A stretch of 31,876 nt of DNA, from the NCBI GenBank assembly GCA_023392995.1, contig JAEWMZ010000407.1:1-31876 (forward strand). The letters run 5' to 3'. The notes below the pieces were generated by a model that saw nothing but the letters and a program-made list of their open reading frames with translations, ran no database searches and was not told where the DNA came from. The position numbers and the translations under genes were made by a program. This document shows, one piece after another, positions 1 to 7,309 of the stretch (position 1 is its first letter; each line of letters starts with the position of its first letter). This stretch comes from Bacillota bacterium (GTDB taxonomy: Bacteria > Bacillota > Clostridia > Lachnospirales > Lachnospiraceae).

Positions 1-335
1 TACACATAGCTCCAAAAGGATACGATGTCATGGATTACGCGGATAAGTATGGAGTTGATTATAGTGAGGACTTCTGGCTGGAGGACGGTTATATCATAGT
101 TAATATGAATATCTATACCATTGATGAAAACAAAAAGCAGCGCCTAAGCTACGTGAATGCAAATAACTATAAGAACAATGGTAACTGTAGCATGTGGATG
201 CTGGAAAATCCACCGTTATCGAAGTCAAGCTATAAGGGGGCGACATTCTCCTTTTTTGCCGGTGATTTCTTTCTTTATTATGGAGATAATCTGAATCGTG
301 CCAGTAATGATTTTACGCCTGGAGCGATCTATTAA
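1..335 (+). CDS. C-terminal part of an unrecognised protein (truncated by window edge)
   Basis: The reading frame is open from the first bases and stops at TAA 333-335. Codons upstream of the ATG at position 30 are also open, so this is the tail of a longer gene rather than a 101-residue protein. The visible part is rich in Tyr, Asn and Asp, has no membrane segment, and ends PGAIY. Its aromatic, polar composition suggests a secreted or surface beta-rich domain, but I recognise no family and assign no function. Confidence 0.6.
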   Translation, partial: HIAPKGYDVMDYADKYGVDYSEDFWLEDGYIIVNMNIYTIDENKKQRLSYVNANNYKNNGNCSMWMLENPPLSKSSYKGATFSFFAGDFFLYYGDNLNRASNDFTPGAIY

Positions 336-463
336 TGCTAATCAGTACTTGAATGAGAAATAATATACTTTTTTCACTTTTTATTATTAATATAGAGAAA
401 GCGAAACGGATAGAGCGGAACAAGATATTTACTAAAACGATCATCCCCAGAGTGAAAAGTAAA

Positions 464-521
464 ATAAAGGATTAGAATAGGAAGTTCGCATATATACGAA
501 ATTCTTATTTTAATCCTTTAT
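464..521. terminator. 25-bp-stem hairpin, possible terminator of the upstream gene
   Basis: Arms 464-488 and 497-521 pair over 25 positions, with two G-U pairs and one mismatch, around an 8-nt loop (CATATATA). The hairpin lies 128 bases after the stop of the truncated first gene. There is no long U tract after it, only TTTATCTTAAT, so the stem could instead be a small palindromic repeat. Confidence 0.45.
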
Positions 522-683
522 CTTAATAGTAACCCGATCAACTAATCCGTTAGTTTTCGCTAATAAATTTAAACTTAGTAGTGATAAATCTTTTACATGG
601 TATTAGACACTTGAATCTTCATTATTAGATTGCTTAGCTATCGTACAGAGACTGGGTGATTATCGACGAGGTTTGTGTTAGAA

Positions 684-790
684 GAGCCGAGAGATAATGC
701 GGGAGAAAAGCCAAGAAATAAGCCAAGAGATAAGCTGAGAGAAAAGCCATGAGATAAGCCCCAAATAAAGTCCGTAATAAGCTCAGAAAA
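684..790. repeat. Degenerate 12-bp tandem repeat, about 9 units
   Basis: Nine consecutive units begin at 684, 696, 708, 720, 732, 744, 756, 767 and 779. The consensus is AAGCCAAGAGAT. All units are 12 bp except the 11-bp unit at 756. Divergence is highest at the edges and lowest between 708 and 755. A stop codon in the frame reading AAG-CCA argues against translation. Confidence 0.75.
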
Positions 791-841
791 CTTTTTCGAT
801 TACGTCAGTTTAATGAGCCACCAACCATTTCTATAAAAATC

Positions 842-871
842 TTGTAAATACTGGAATGGAAGTGGTACAAT
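842..871 (+). promoter_or_regulatory. Sigma-A-type promoter for the small membrane gene
   Basis: TTGTAA (842-847) is followed by an 18-nt spacer and TACAAT (866-871). The -10 is preceded by TGG, which gives an extended -10. It lies about 40 bases before the TTG start at 914. Confidence 0.5.
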
Positions 872-913
872 AGTGAGGAATTGGTTTATTGCGGCTAAGG
901 AGGAGGTGTAGAC

Positions 914-1177
914 TTGAAAAGATGGTATGATCTTATATACGCAGTAATTTTGGTAATGATATTAATCATTGCTTTTCTTATTGGTAATCCTATTATAAGT
1001 GGAGTCTTACTGCTGTTATTTTCTGCAATTTTAATTATTAATACGTCCTATCAATTGAGCAGAAAAAAAGGAGATAAAATTAAATATAAAGTCTTTTTAA
1101 TTGGGCTGCTGCTAGTGGATCTTGTGTTAGCAGCGAGTGCGGTTATCGTTGTCATTAATGGAATAGTGACAATGTAA
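914..1177 (+). CDS. Small integral membrane protein, unknown function
   Basis: An 87-residue protein with a TTG start. AGGAGGT lies 6 nt upstream of the TTG and there is no in-frame ATG near, so the start is well supported. Three hydrophobic segments are visible, at roughly residues 7-24, 27-45 and 60-85. A basic loop (SRKKGDKIKYK, about residues 49-59) separates the second and third and probably faces the cytoplasm. I recognise no family. It precedes glpK by 89 bases, an AT-rich gap with two TATAAT-like motifs (1213-1218, 1231-1236), so glpK may have its own promoter. Confidence 0.75.
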   Translation: MKRWYDLIYAVILVMILIIAFLIGNPIISGVLLLLFSAILIINTSYQLSRKKGDKIKYKVFLIGLLLVDLVLAASAVIVVINGIVTM

Positions 1178-1266
1178 GAATTACGAGAAGATAAGGTATA
1201 GTGATGTAAAAATATAATCAATAAGATCAATATAATCATAATTTCGTAATGAAATGGGGAAGGCTT

Positions 1267-2757
1267 ATGAAACAATATATTATGGCGCTTGATCAGGGAA
1301 CTACGAGTTCCAGATGTATTATCTTTGATAAAAGTGGAAGAATAAAGAGCATTGCACAAAAGGAGTTTACACAAATATATCCGAAGCCCGGCTGGGTAGA
1401 GCACGACCCGATGGAAATCTGGTCGACACAGATATCAGTAGCTACAGAAGCAATGGCGAAGCTTGGAATTACAGCCGAGGAGATTGCTTCCATTGGTATT
1501 ACGAATCAGAGAGAGACTACCATTGTGTGGAATAGAAAGACCGGACAGCCGGTTTATAATGCGATTGTTTGGCAGTGCCGCAGAACCTCAGAAATGATTG
1601 ATGCTTTAAAAGCAAAGGGCTATGAAGCCTATATAAAGGATAGAACCGGTCTTATCCCGGATGCGTATTTCTCCGGAACTAAAATTGCATGGATTCTAAA
1701 TCATGTGGAGGGTGCCAGAGAAGCTGCAAGAAATGGGGACTTATTATTTGGCACAGTGGACACATGGCTGATCTGGAACCTGACGAAGGGGAAAGCTTTT
1801 GTAACGGATTATTCCAATGCCTCCAGAACCATGCTATTTGATATCAAGAGTCTGGTCTGGGATGAGAAGCTTTTACGGGAGCTTGATATTCCAAAGGAAA
1901 TGCTGCCGGAGGTAAAGCCCTCTAGTTACATCTATGGTTATACAGAACGCCATTTGTTTGGATGTGAGATACCGATCTCGGGAGCGGCAGGGGATCAACA
2001 GGCGGCACTTTTCGGCCAGTGCTGTTTTCAAAAGGGAGACGCAAAGAATACCTATGGAACGGGCTGCTTCTTACTTATGAATACCGGAACAGAGGCGATT
2101 GTCTCTGAGCATGGCTTAATAACAACAATTGCGGCAAGTACAAGTAATGAGGTGCAGTATGCTCTGGAAGGTAGTGTATTCGTAGCAGGTGCAGCAATCC
2201 AATGGCTACGGGATGAATTACAGTTAATTCGTACTTCAGCAGAAAGTGAGAAATATGCACTTCAAGTTCCTGATACCAACGGAATCTATGTTGTACCGGC
2301 ATTTACCGGCCTTGGTGCTCCTCACTGGGATCAGTATGCAAGAGGAGCGATTGTAGGAATTACAAGAGGTGCCAACAGAGATCATATCATTCGTGCCACC
2401 TTGGAAGCGATTGCTTATCAGACGTATGATGTGCTTAAGGCAATGGAAGGAGATTCCGGCGTACTGCTAACATCCCTGAAGGTGGATGGAGGCGCAAGTG
2501 CAAATAGGTTCCTGATGCAATTTCAGTCAGATATTGTGAACACACCTGTCCAGAAGCCGGATTGTATTGAAACTACAGCTCTTGGAGCTGCATACCTGGC
2601 AGGGCTTGCCGTTGGCTTTTGGGCGAGCAAGGAAGAGATATGTAAAAACTGGGCGTTATCAGAGACCTTTGAACCGAATATGACAGAGGAACATCGGGGA
2701 AAATTAATAGCAGGCTGGAAGAAGGCCGTTACCCGCTCCTTTGACTGGGAAGATTAA
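1267..2757 (+). CDS. glpK: Glycerol kinase
   Basis: The 496-residue product should phosphorylate glycerol with ATP to sn-glycerol 3-phosphate in the cytoplasm. FGGY-kinase landmarks are clear: N-terminal LDQGTTSSR, GWVEHDP, the SGAAGDQQAALFGQ phosphate/ATP region, and the C-terminal ETTALGAAYLAGLA signature. Length is normal for the family. The ATG at 1267 was chosen over an in-frame ATG 18 bases upstream because it gives the canonical MKQYIMALDQG start and has GGGGAAGG just before it. His229 in RHLFG aligns with the histidine that PTS HPr phosphorylates in Firmicute GlpK (YHFYG), so PTS control is plausible. No glycerol facilitator or GlpD is visible nearby. The next gene follows after 17 bases. 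Confidence 0.95.
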   Translation: MKQYIMALDQGTTSSRCIIFDKSGRIKSIAQKEFTQIYPKPGWVEHDPMEIWSTQISVATEAMAKLGITAEEIASIGITNQRETTIVWNRKTGQPVYNAIVWQCRRTSEMIDALKAKGYEAYIKDRTGLIPDAYFSGTKIAWILNHVEGAREAARNGDLLFGTVDTWLIWNLTKGKAFVTDYSNASRTMLFDIKSLVWDEKLLRELDIPKEMLPEVKPSSYIYGYTERHLFGCEIPISGAAGDQQAALFGQCCFQKGDAKNTYGTGCFLLMNTGTEAIVSEHGLITTIAASTSNEVQYALEGSVFVAGAAIQWLRDELQLIRTSAESEKYALQVPDTNGIYVVPAFTGLGAPHWDQYARGAIVGITRGANRDHIIRATLEAIAYQTYDVLKAMEGDSGVLLTSLKVDGGASANRFLMQFQSDIVNTPVQKPDCIETTALGAAYLAGLAVGFWASKEEICKNWALSETFEPNMTEEHRGKLIAGWKKAVTRSFDWED

Positions 2758-2774
2758 TTAGAGGATGATGAAAT

Positions 2775-3962
2775 ATGATAGAGGACAGATTAAGTAACCA
2801 TTTTATAAATAGCGGATATCAGCGGATGGATTCGAATGCACCGGGGATCTATTTGTTCTATCGTGCAGAGGAAAAAGATATTATGCTTATATCTGTCATC
2901 AGAACCCTGGGTGGAGGCGAGCTGACGCTGGAACAGTATCAGCATATTTTGCAGCAGATCAAGGCTAATTTTCGTCAAAGTGATCCGAAAGGTCTAAAGC
3001 TCCTGAGCCTGATTCTAACGGCAAATGCAGAGGAGGCAAAGGTCTTCGCCATCAATACACAGGAGGATAGTCACTGGATTGTGGATATAAGAAACAATCG
3101 TTTGATTATTTATGAAACGCAGACGAATCGATTCGCAGGGCTTCAACGCTCAATTGAACAAATATTAATCGAAGAAACAGAACAGGAGGGATTCGGAAGT
3201 TATCAGCAAGGGGGTCAGTCTTTGTATGATAATGCCAGAGCATATGCAGGGAATGGTTCCTACACCGGATCTGGGGATGCAGATGCAATGAGACGATACG
3301 GACAAGGGCAGGCCGTGACCCTTTCAACGCAGATGAATCGCTTTAAGCAGATGCCCGCCACGATGGCGCTGATTGGGATCAATGTATTGATCTATCTGCT
3401 TACCCATTTTACGATTTTTCTTTCTGCCCCGGACGCAGTAGTGGAAAAGGGGGCATTGTCCTGGTATTTGATTAAAGAGAATCATGAATACTATAGAATT
3501 ATTACCTCTATGTTCCTGCATGCGGATTGGAGCCACCTGTTTAATAATATGCTGGTGTTGCTTTTTGTAGGTGGTAATTTGGAGCGTGCCATTGGAAAGA
3601 CAAAATACCTATGTCTTTATTTCGCAACAGGAATTCTTGCGGGGATAGCCTCCATCAGTTATAATATGTGGAAAGAATATGCACTGGTATCAGCTGGTAA
3701 TACGACTTATTCCATCGGAGCCTCAGGCGCAATCTTCGGCGTTGTAGGTGCGGTATTATGGATAGTTGTGATTAACAAAGGCAGATTAAAAGAGATTAGC
3801 TCTACTCAAATGATTCTATTTGTAATATTAAGCCTTTATGGAGGTGTTGTGAACTCACAGATTGACCAGGCAGCCCATGTTGGGGGTTTTCTCGGGGGAG
3901 TGCTTTTATCAATCCTTCTCTACCGTAAGCAGAGACGAATCTCGAGTGAACAAGGTATATAG
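2775..3962 (+). CDS. Rhomboid-family intramembrane serine protease with extra N-terminal domain
   Basis: A 395-residue protein. Residues 1 to about 190 form a soluble domain that ends in a Gly/Tyr/Ser-rich linker (about 140-180). Residues 193-383 form the rhomboid membrane core. The catalytic pair is visible as Ser317 in IGASGAIFG and His368 in AAHVGG, and the conserved HxxxN lies at His254-Asn258. Rhomboids cut transmembrane helices of substrate proteins, but the substrate here is unknown. The N-terminal domain alternates strands and helices and resembles extra domains of other clostridial rhomboids, but I cannot name it. GAGG lies upstream of the ATG. The 17-base gap from glpK suggests co-transcription without implying a shared pathway. 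Confidence 0.9.
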   Translation: MIEDRLSNHFINSGYQRMDSNAPGIYLFYRAEEKDIMLISVIRTLGGGELTLEQYQHILQQIKANFRQSDPKGLKLLSLILTANAEEAKVFAINTQEDSHWIVDIRNNRLIIYETQTNRFAGLQRSIEQILIEETEQEGFGSYQQGGQSLYDNARAYAGNGSYTGSGDADAMRRYGQGQAVTLSTQMNRFKQMPATMALIGINVLIYLLTHFTIFLSAPDAVVEKGALSWYLIKENHEYYRIITSMFLHADWSHLFNNMLVLLFVGGNLERAIGKTKYLCLYFATGILAGIASISYNMWKEYALVSAGNTTYSIGASGAIFGVVGAVLWIVVINKGRLKEISSTQMILFVILSLYGGVVNSQIDQAAHVGGFLGGVLLSILLYRKQRRISSEQGI

Positions 3963-4056
3963 AGCATATAGTAATGTTTTTAATAGCTAGAGCGTGTCAA
4001 AAGACTAATGGTATCGCTATAAACGCCCCACTTAGAGGAAATTGAGTTGTGATTTG

Positions 4057-4115
4057 GGATCGCAGCACGTAACTATAGGATCGTAGCATGTAGCTATAGG
4101 ATCGTAGCCATAGCA
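4057..4115. repeat. 21-bp tandem repeat, 2.7 units
   Basis: Two full units (4057-4077 and 4078-4098) and a partial third (4099-4115) start GGATCGYAGC. The full units differ at three positions, all transitions. Confidence 0.75.
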
Positions 4116-4184
4116 CCCACCCGTAAACCGCCTGGCTACCTTACCACGAATTGGAGCGTCAAGCGCAGCACAAGAAGTTTTCAG

Positions 4185-4293
4185 ATACACCTAAGAACGA
4201 AGACATCTCAAGAACGAAGACATACCCTAGAACGAAGACATACCTTAGAACTAAGACATACCCTAGAACTAATATACACCCTAGAACTAAGAC
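4185..4293. repeat. 18-bp tandem repeat, 6 units
   Basis: Units at 4185-4204, 4205-4221, 4222-4239, 4240-4257, 4258-4275 and 4276-4293 share the consensus ATACCCTAGAACGAAGAC. The first two differ slightly in length (20 and 17 bp). Later units carry AACTAAGAC in place of AACGAAGAC, which shows stepwise divergence along the array. The array ends about 10 bases before the ribosome site of the next gene, so it may be transcribed as leader. Confidence 0.8.
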
Positions 4294-4314
4294 ACGAAAC
4301 CGCAGGAGGATGAT

Positions 4315-5316
4315 ATGAAGGTTAATATCTATTATGGGGGAAGAGGACTAATTGAAGATCCTACCCTTTATGTAATGAGCAAATTGACAACGGTATTGGA
4401 AGAGCTTCGAGTTCAAGTAACCAGATATAATCTCTATGAGGAAAAGAATGCAATTTCAATGCTCCCGAAGACTCTGAAGGATGCAGATGGTATTATCCTG
4501 GCAACTACGGTGGAATGGATGGGGATTGGCGGCTTGATGCAGCAGTTTCTGGATGCCTGCTGGCTCTATGCAGATAAGGAAAAGCTAAGTAAGCTGTATA
4601 TGCTGCCAGTGGTTATGGCAAGTACTTATGGTGAGCGCGAAGCTGAGCTTACATTAATTAAGGGCTGGGAATTACTTGGAGGTATTCCGTTGTACGGTTT
4701 ATGTGCTTATGTGGAAGACCATGTAGATTTTGAAACCAGTACGGATTATTCTGCCTTAATTGAGAAAAAGGCGGAAGAGTTCTATCGCATGGTATATCAG
4801 AAGAAAAAAATATTACCGACCAGTAGTGCGGCTATTAAGCATAGTGGATTGAGCAGCAGCTCTATTGTATTAACACCTCAGGAGAGTGAACAGCTGTCGG
4901 TATATGTTTCAGATGATACCTATGTGAAGAAGCAGAAGGAAGATATTGAAGAATTGACCCAGCTTTTTAAGGATATGCTGGAGAATAATAATGAAGGAGA
5001 GGGCGGTCAGGAGTTTTTGAAGAACCTGAAGGATAATTTCCACCCTCTTGATGATTTTGAAGCTACTTACTCAATTCAGTTAACGGATATAAAGAAGACA
5101 CTAGTGGTTGAAATTCATGGTAAGCGTTTGAAATGCTACTATGGAGACAAAGCGGACGTGGATGTCATAGCAAAGACAACACATGCGGTTATGAATCGGC
5201 TTGTGCTGGGACGTATCACCTTTCAAGGTGCCTTTATGTCCGGCGAATTAACAGCAAAGGGGAATTTTAAAACACTTCGAACCTTTGACCAGGTATTTCA
5301 ATTTAATATTCTATAG
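4315..5316 (+). CDS. Flavodoxin-fold / NADPH-dependent FMN reductase-like protein fused to an SCP2-like domain
   Basis: A 333-residue cytoplasmic protein. Residues 1 to about 165 look like a flavodoxin-type fold: an N-terminal beta strand with YYGGRG, a central ADGIILATTVEWMGIGG segment, and MASTYGEREAELTLIKGWELLGG. A Lys/Glu-rich linker spans about 165-240. Residues about 245-333 resemble an SCP2 (sterol carrier) domain: alternating strands, ADVDVIAKTT, a VLGRITFQGAFMSGELTAKGN segment and a terminal helix. I infer a flavin-dependent redox protein with a lipid or hydrophobic-ligand pocket; substrate and cofactor are unproven. AGGAGG lies 6 nt before the ATG. No obvious partner gene is adjacent. 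The SCP2 call rests on pattern only. Confidence 0.65.
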   Translation: MKVNIYYGGRGLIEDPTLYVMSKLTTVLEELRVQVTRYNLYEEKNAISMLPKTLKDADGIILATTVEWMGIGGLMQQFLDACWLYADKEKLSKLYMLPVVMASTYGEREAELTLIKGWELLGGIPLYGLCAYVEDHVDFETSTDYSALIEKKAEEFYRMVYQKKKILPTSSAAIKHSGLSSSSIVLTPQESEQLSVYVSDDTYVKKQKEDIEELTQLFKDMLENNNEGEGGQEFLKNLKDNFHPLDDFEATYSIQLTDIKKTLVVEIHGKRLKCYYGDKADVDVIAKTTHAVMNRLVLGRITFQGAFMSGELTAKGNFKTLRTFDQVFQFNIL

Positions 5317-5347
5317 AAACAGAACGAGGTTCTGGCAATAAAGTTAT

Positions 5348-5364
5348 AACGCAAGCTGCGTTTT
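5348..5364 (+). terminator. Weak hairpin after the flavodoxin-SCP2 gene
   Basis: AACGCA and TGCGTT pair over 6 bp around AGC and are followed by TT. It lies about 30 bases after the stop codon. The stem is short and the U tract poor, so it may only be a partial terminator. Confidence 0.35.
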
Positions 5365-5449
5365 ACAGTGGCAGTTAGTTCTGCTCATTGCTATGGCTGG
5401 AGTAACGCAGTTCCGGTCATCAGGCTGTAAGCAGCACAACGGCGGCACG

Positions 5450-5474
5450 CTCAGAATTAGCAAGCTATTCTGAG
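5450..5474. other. Stem-loop in convergent intergenic region
   Basis: CTCAGAAT (5450-5457) pairs with ATTCTGAG (5467-5474), and AGC/GCT pair inside it. It sits 70 bases past the end of the minus-strand histidine kinase gene. No U tract follows on either strand, so its role is unclear. Confidence 0.4.
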
Positions 5475-5543
5475 GATAGGAATGCACCGGCCTAAGGTCA
5501 GTGCGTGTTATCAAAAGCAGAATGAAATTCAACGAATGATAAC

Positions 5544-6296
5544 TTATAGTGGGAGATGAATAATAAAGGAGGTTTTCTGTTGGTCTGACTCAACAAGGAT
5601 ACTTCCGTAATGCATGTCAATTACTTTTTTGGCAAGGGCTAAGCCAATGCCGGAGCCGCCCTTTTTGTATGTAATAAAGGGGACAAAGATTGTTTCCAGC
5701 AATTCCTCCGGAATGGGCTGGCCATTATTACTTACCTCGATGGATATTTTATCCGGCGACAATTCATCGCCTGGAAGATAACCCAGTGTTATAGCGATGA
5801 AACCATTTGCTGGTACTGCTTCGAAGGCATTCTTCACAAGATTGGTTAGTACTTGCTTTAACTTTACGCTATCGCAGGGATAAGCGGTGAAATAATCTTC
5901 CTCCGCCAGATCGAAGTCAAAGGTGAAATCTAGCTCCTTTGTGAGCGCCTGAGGCATAAAGCTATTCATTAAGCTTTCAATAAGAGTGATTAAATTTGTG
6001 TCTTCTTTGTTAATAATATTGTAGGTGTTCAGGAGTGAGGCATCAGCCATAATTCGTTCCATATCGTGGATTAAATCCTGCAGCTGACCCCAGTATTTAA
6101 ATTCCTTGGCCTCCGGATGCTTCAATTCCATATATTGCAGCGTACTGTTAATTAAGGTTAAAGGATTACGCAGTTCATGGACTAGCATGGAAGTGGCTTT
6201 CTTATTGTCTGCGATAATTGAGTTGACGACAGACTCCATCTCTGGGTTTGACTTAAGCATACAGGCCAGTGTGTCATTATTAATAGTCGAATACAT
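5544..6296 (-). CDS. Short soluble histidine kinase, no adjacent response regulator
   Basis: A 250-residue sensor-less kinase. The H-box is LVHELRNPLTLIN with phospho-acceptor His40. The N-box is NLVKNAFEAV, a degenerate G1 reads SNNGQP, an F-like motif is FVPF, and G2 is GGSGIGLALAK. The N-terminal ~30 residues carry no PAS, GAF or transmembrane segment, so input must come from a partner or small ligand. The ATG at 6296 was chosen over an in-frame start 60 bases upstream because AGGGGG lies 7 nt before it. The architecture recalls sporulation-type orphan kinases feeding Spo0F/Spo0A, but nothing in the sequence proves that target. The neighbours are unrelated and face away. Confidence 0.85.
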   Translation of the reverse strand: MYSTINNDTLACMLKSNPEMESVVNSIIADNKKATSMLVHELRNPLTLINSTLQYMELKHPEAKEFKYWGQLQDLIHDMERIMADASLLNTYNIINKEDTNLITLIESLMNSFMPQALTKELDFTFDFDLAEEDYFTAYPCDSVKLKQVLTNLVKNAFEAVPANGFIAITLGYLPGDELSPDKISIEVSNNGQPIPEELLETIFVPFITYKKGGSGIGLALAKKVIDMHYGSILVESDQQKTSFIIHLPL

Positions 6297-6429
6297 TAGG
6301 ACCCCCTTTATATAAGTTGGTAAGGTTGGGCTTAGGAAACAAACATATTTTATCAAAATTTGGTAATTTATACAATAGTAAGATTAAACAAAGTTAAATA
6401 TTGGAATATGTAAAATTATAGCAGTGAAA

Positions 6430-6438
6430 TGGTATAAT
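6430..6438 (+). promoter_or_regulatory. Extended -10 promoter for the HIT gene
   Basis: TGGTATAAT matches an extended -10 (TGnTATAAT). No good -35 is seen at the usual distance. It would give a leader of about 80 nt before the ATG at 6524. Confidence 0.5.
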
Positions 6439-6461
6439 GTGATAGAAGAGAACTTATAAAT

Positions 6462-6485
6462 ATTACCAAAAAAGGGATTGGTAAT
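6462..6485 (+). other. Leader hairpin upstream of the HIT gene
   Basis: ATTACCAA (6462-6469) and TTGGTAAT (6478-6485) pair perfectly around AAAAAGGG. It lies between the predicted promoter and the ribosome site of the HIT gene, so it is probably transcribed. No known riboswitch is matched. Confidence 0.4.
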
Positions 6486-6523
6486 GACAAAAAACAAAAA
6501 CAAATAATAAATGGAGGTGCATT

Positions 6524-6937
6524 ATGCAGGATAATTGTATTTTTTGTAAGATAATTGCTGGAGAGATTCCTTCAGCTACTGTATATGAAGATGAGAATTT
6601 TAAGGTGATTATGGATATATCCCCGGCAGCAAAGGGGCATATGATTATGCTATCGAAGAGGCACTGTGCAAATCTTCTTGAGTTGGACGATGCTACGGCA
6701 TCAAGTGCTTTATTAGTAGCACGCAAGCTGGCTAAGGCATTAAAGGCTGAATTAAACTGTGATGGAATTAATCTCGTGCAAAACAACGGTGCAGCATCAG
6801 GACAGACGGTGTTTCACTTCCATATACACTTGATTCCAAGGTATGACAATGATCAGATGAGCTTGGGCTGGGCTCCGGGTAAATACGAAGATGGGGAAGC
6901 AGCAGCATTTGCAGCAGCTCTGGCAAAAAGAATTTAG
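6524..6937 (+). CDS. HIT-family (HINT-like) nucleotide hydrolase
   Basis: A 137-residue protein of the histidine-triad family, whose members hydrolyse nucleoside phosphoramidates or dinucleotide-type substrates. The triad HFHIHLIPR is present with His98, His100 and His102. The N-terminal CIFCKIIAGEIP, with Cys5 and Cys8, is the zinc-site start seen in many bacterial HIT proteins, and KRH at 45-47 could supply a further ligand. GGAGG lies 6 nt before the ATG. The C-terminal tail is Ala-rich. The gene is monocistronic, with its own extended -10 promoter and a strong terminator. The exact substrate cannot be read from sequence. Confidence 0.93.
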   Translation: MQDNCIFCKIIAGEIPSATVYEDENFKVIMDISPAAKGHMIMLSKRHCANLLELDDATASSALLVARKLAKALKAELNCDGINLVQNNGAASGQTVFHFHIHLIPRYDNDQMSLGWAPGKYEDGEAAAFAAALAKRI

Positions 6938-6944
6938 TAAAATA

Positions 6945-7018
6945 AGAAGAACTATGATTATACCACCACAGTATCTGAATGAAATCAATCTGTGGGAGAT
7001 AACGCATAGTTCTTTTTT
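6945..7018 (+). terminator. Rho-independent terminator after the HIT gene
   Basis: AAGAACTATG (6947-6956) pairs with CATAGTTCTT (7005-7014), followed by a T tract. Within the large loop, CCACAG (6965-6970) and CTGTGG (6990-6995) form a second stem. Confidence 0.8.
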
Positions 7019-7309
7019 ATTATAGAACCTTTTTAATTGCTGGATTCCGGTTAAGGTTTACAAAAGAATTGTACCTATCTATGTACAGGAAATATGAGTA
7101 CACAAGATGCCAACACTGATCCATGTAAAGGAAATATGAGCACACAGAGATGTCAACAACTATCCGTGCAGGAAATATGAGTACACAAGATGTCAACACT
7201 GATCCATGTACAGGAAATATGAGTACACAAAGATGTCAACACCTATCCGTGTACAGGAAATCAAGCTCACGAGGAAGCCAAAGTATACTTAAGGGTATGG
7301 CCGGAGAGA
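7019..7309. other. Convergent intergenic region with a 42-bp tandem array
   Basis: This gap lies between the HIT terminator and the end of murG. It is dominated by the tandem array 7081-7260, listed separately. No ORF with a ribosome site is seen. Confidence 0.6.
7081..7260. repeat. About 42-bp tandem repeat, 4 units plus a partial fifth
   Basis: Units start at 7081, 7123, 7166 and 7205, with a partial unit from about 7248. The core ACAGGAAATATGAGTACACA is followed by AGATGTCAACACTGATCC. Units alternate between endings CACTGATCC (first, third) and CAACTATCC or CACCTATCC (second, fourth), so an 82-85-bp pair has itself been duplicated. Each unit contains TGTAC and GTACA as short inverted arms. 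Confidence 0.85.

Larger units (their letters stand above)
336..913. other. Intergenic region with hairpin, 12-bp tandem array and promoter
   Basis: No convincing coding region is seen in these 578 bases. The stretch holds a long hairpin (464-521), a degenerate 12-bp tandem array (684-790) and a promoter for the following small membrane gene (842-871). These are listed separately. Nothing else is recognised. Confidence 0.6.
3963..4314. other. Intergenic region with two tandem arrays
   Basis: No gene is seen in these 352 bases. The stretch contains a 21-bp repeat (4057-4115) and an 18-bp repeat (4185-4293), listed separately. The remainder, about 3963-4056 and 4116-4184, shows no recognisable signal. 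The AGGAGG site of the next gene follows the second array directly. Confidence 0.6.

Noticed and set aside
5344..5532. 62-residue minus-strand ORF after the flavodoxin-SCP2 gene
   Set aside because: It has no ribosome site and lies over predicted hairpins. The Cys/Pro-rich product resembles no protein I know.
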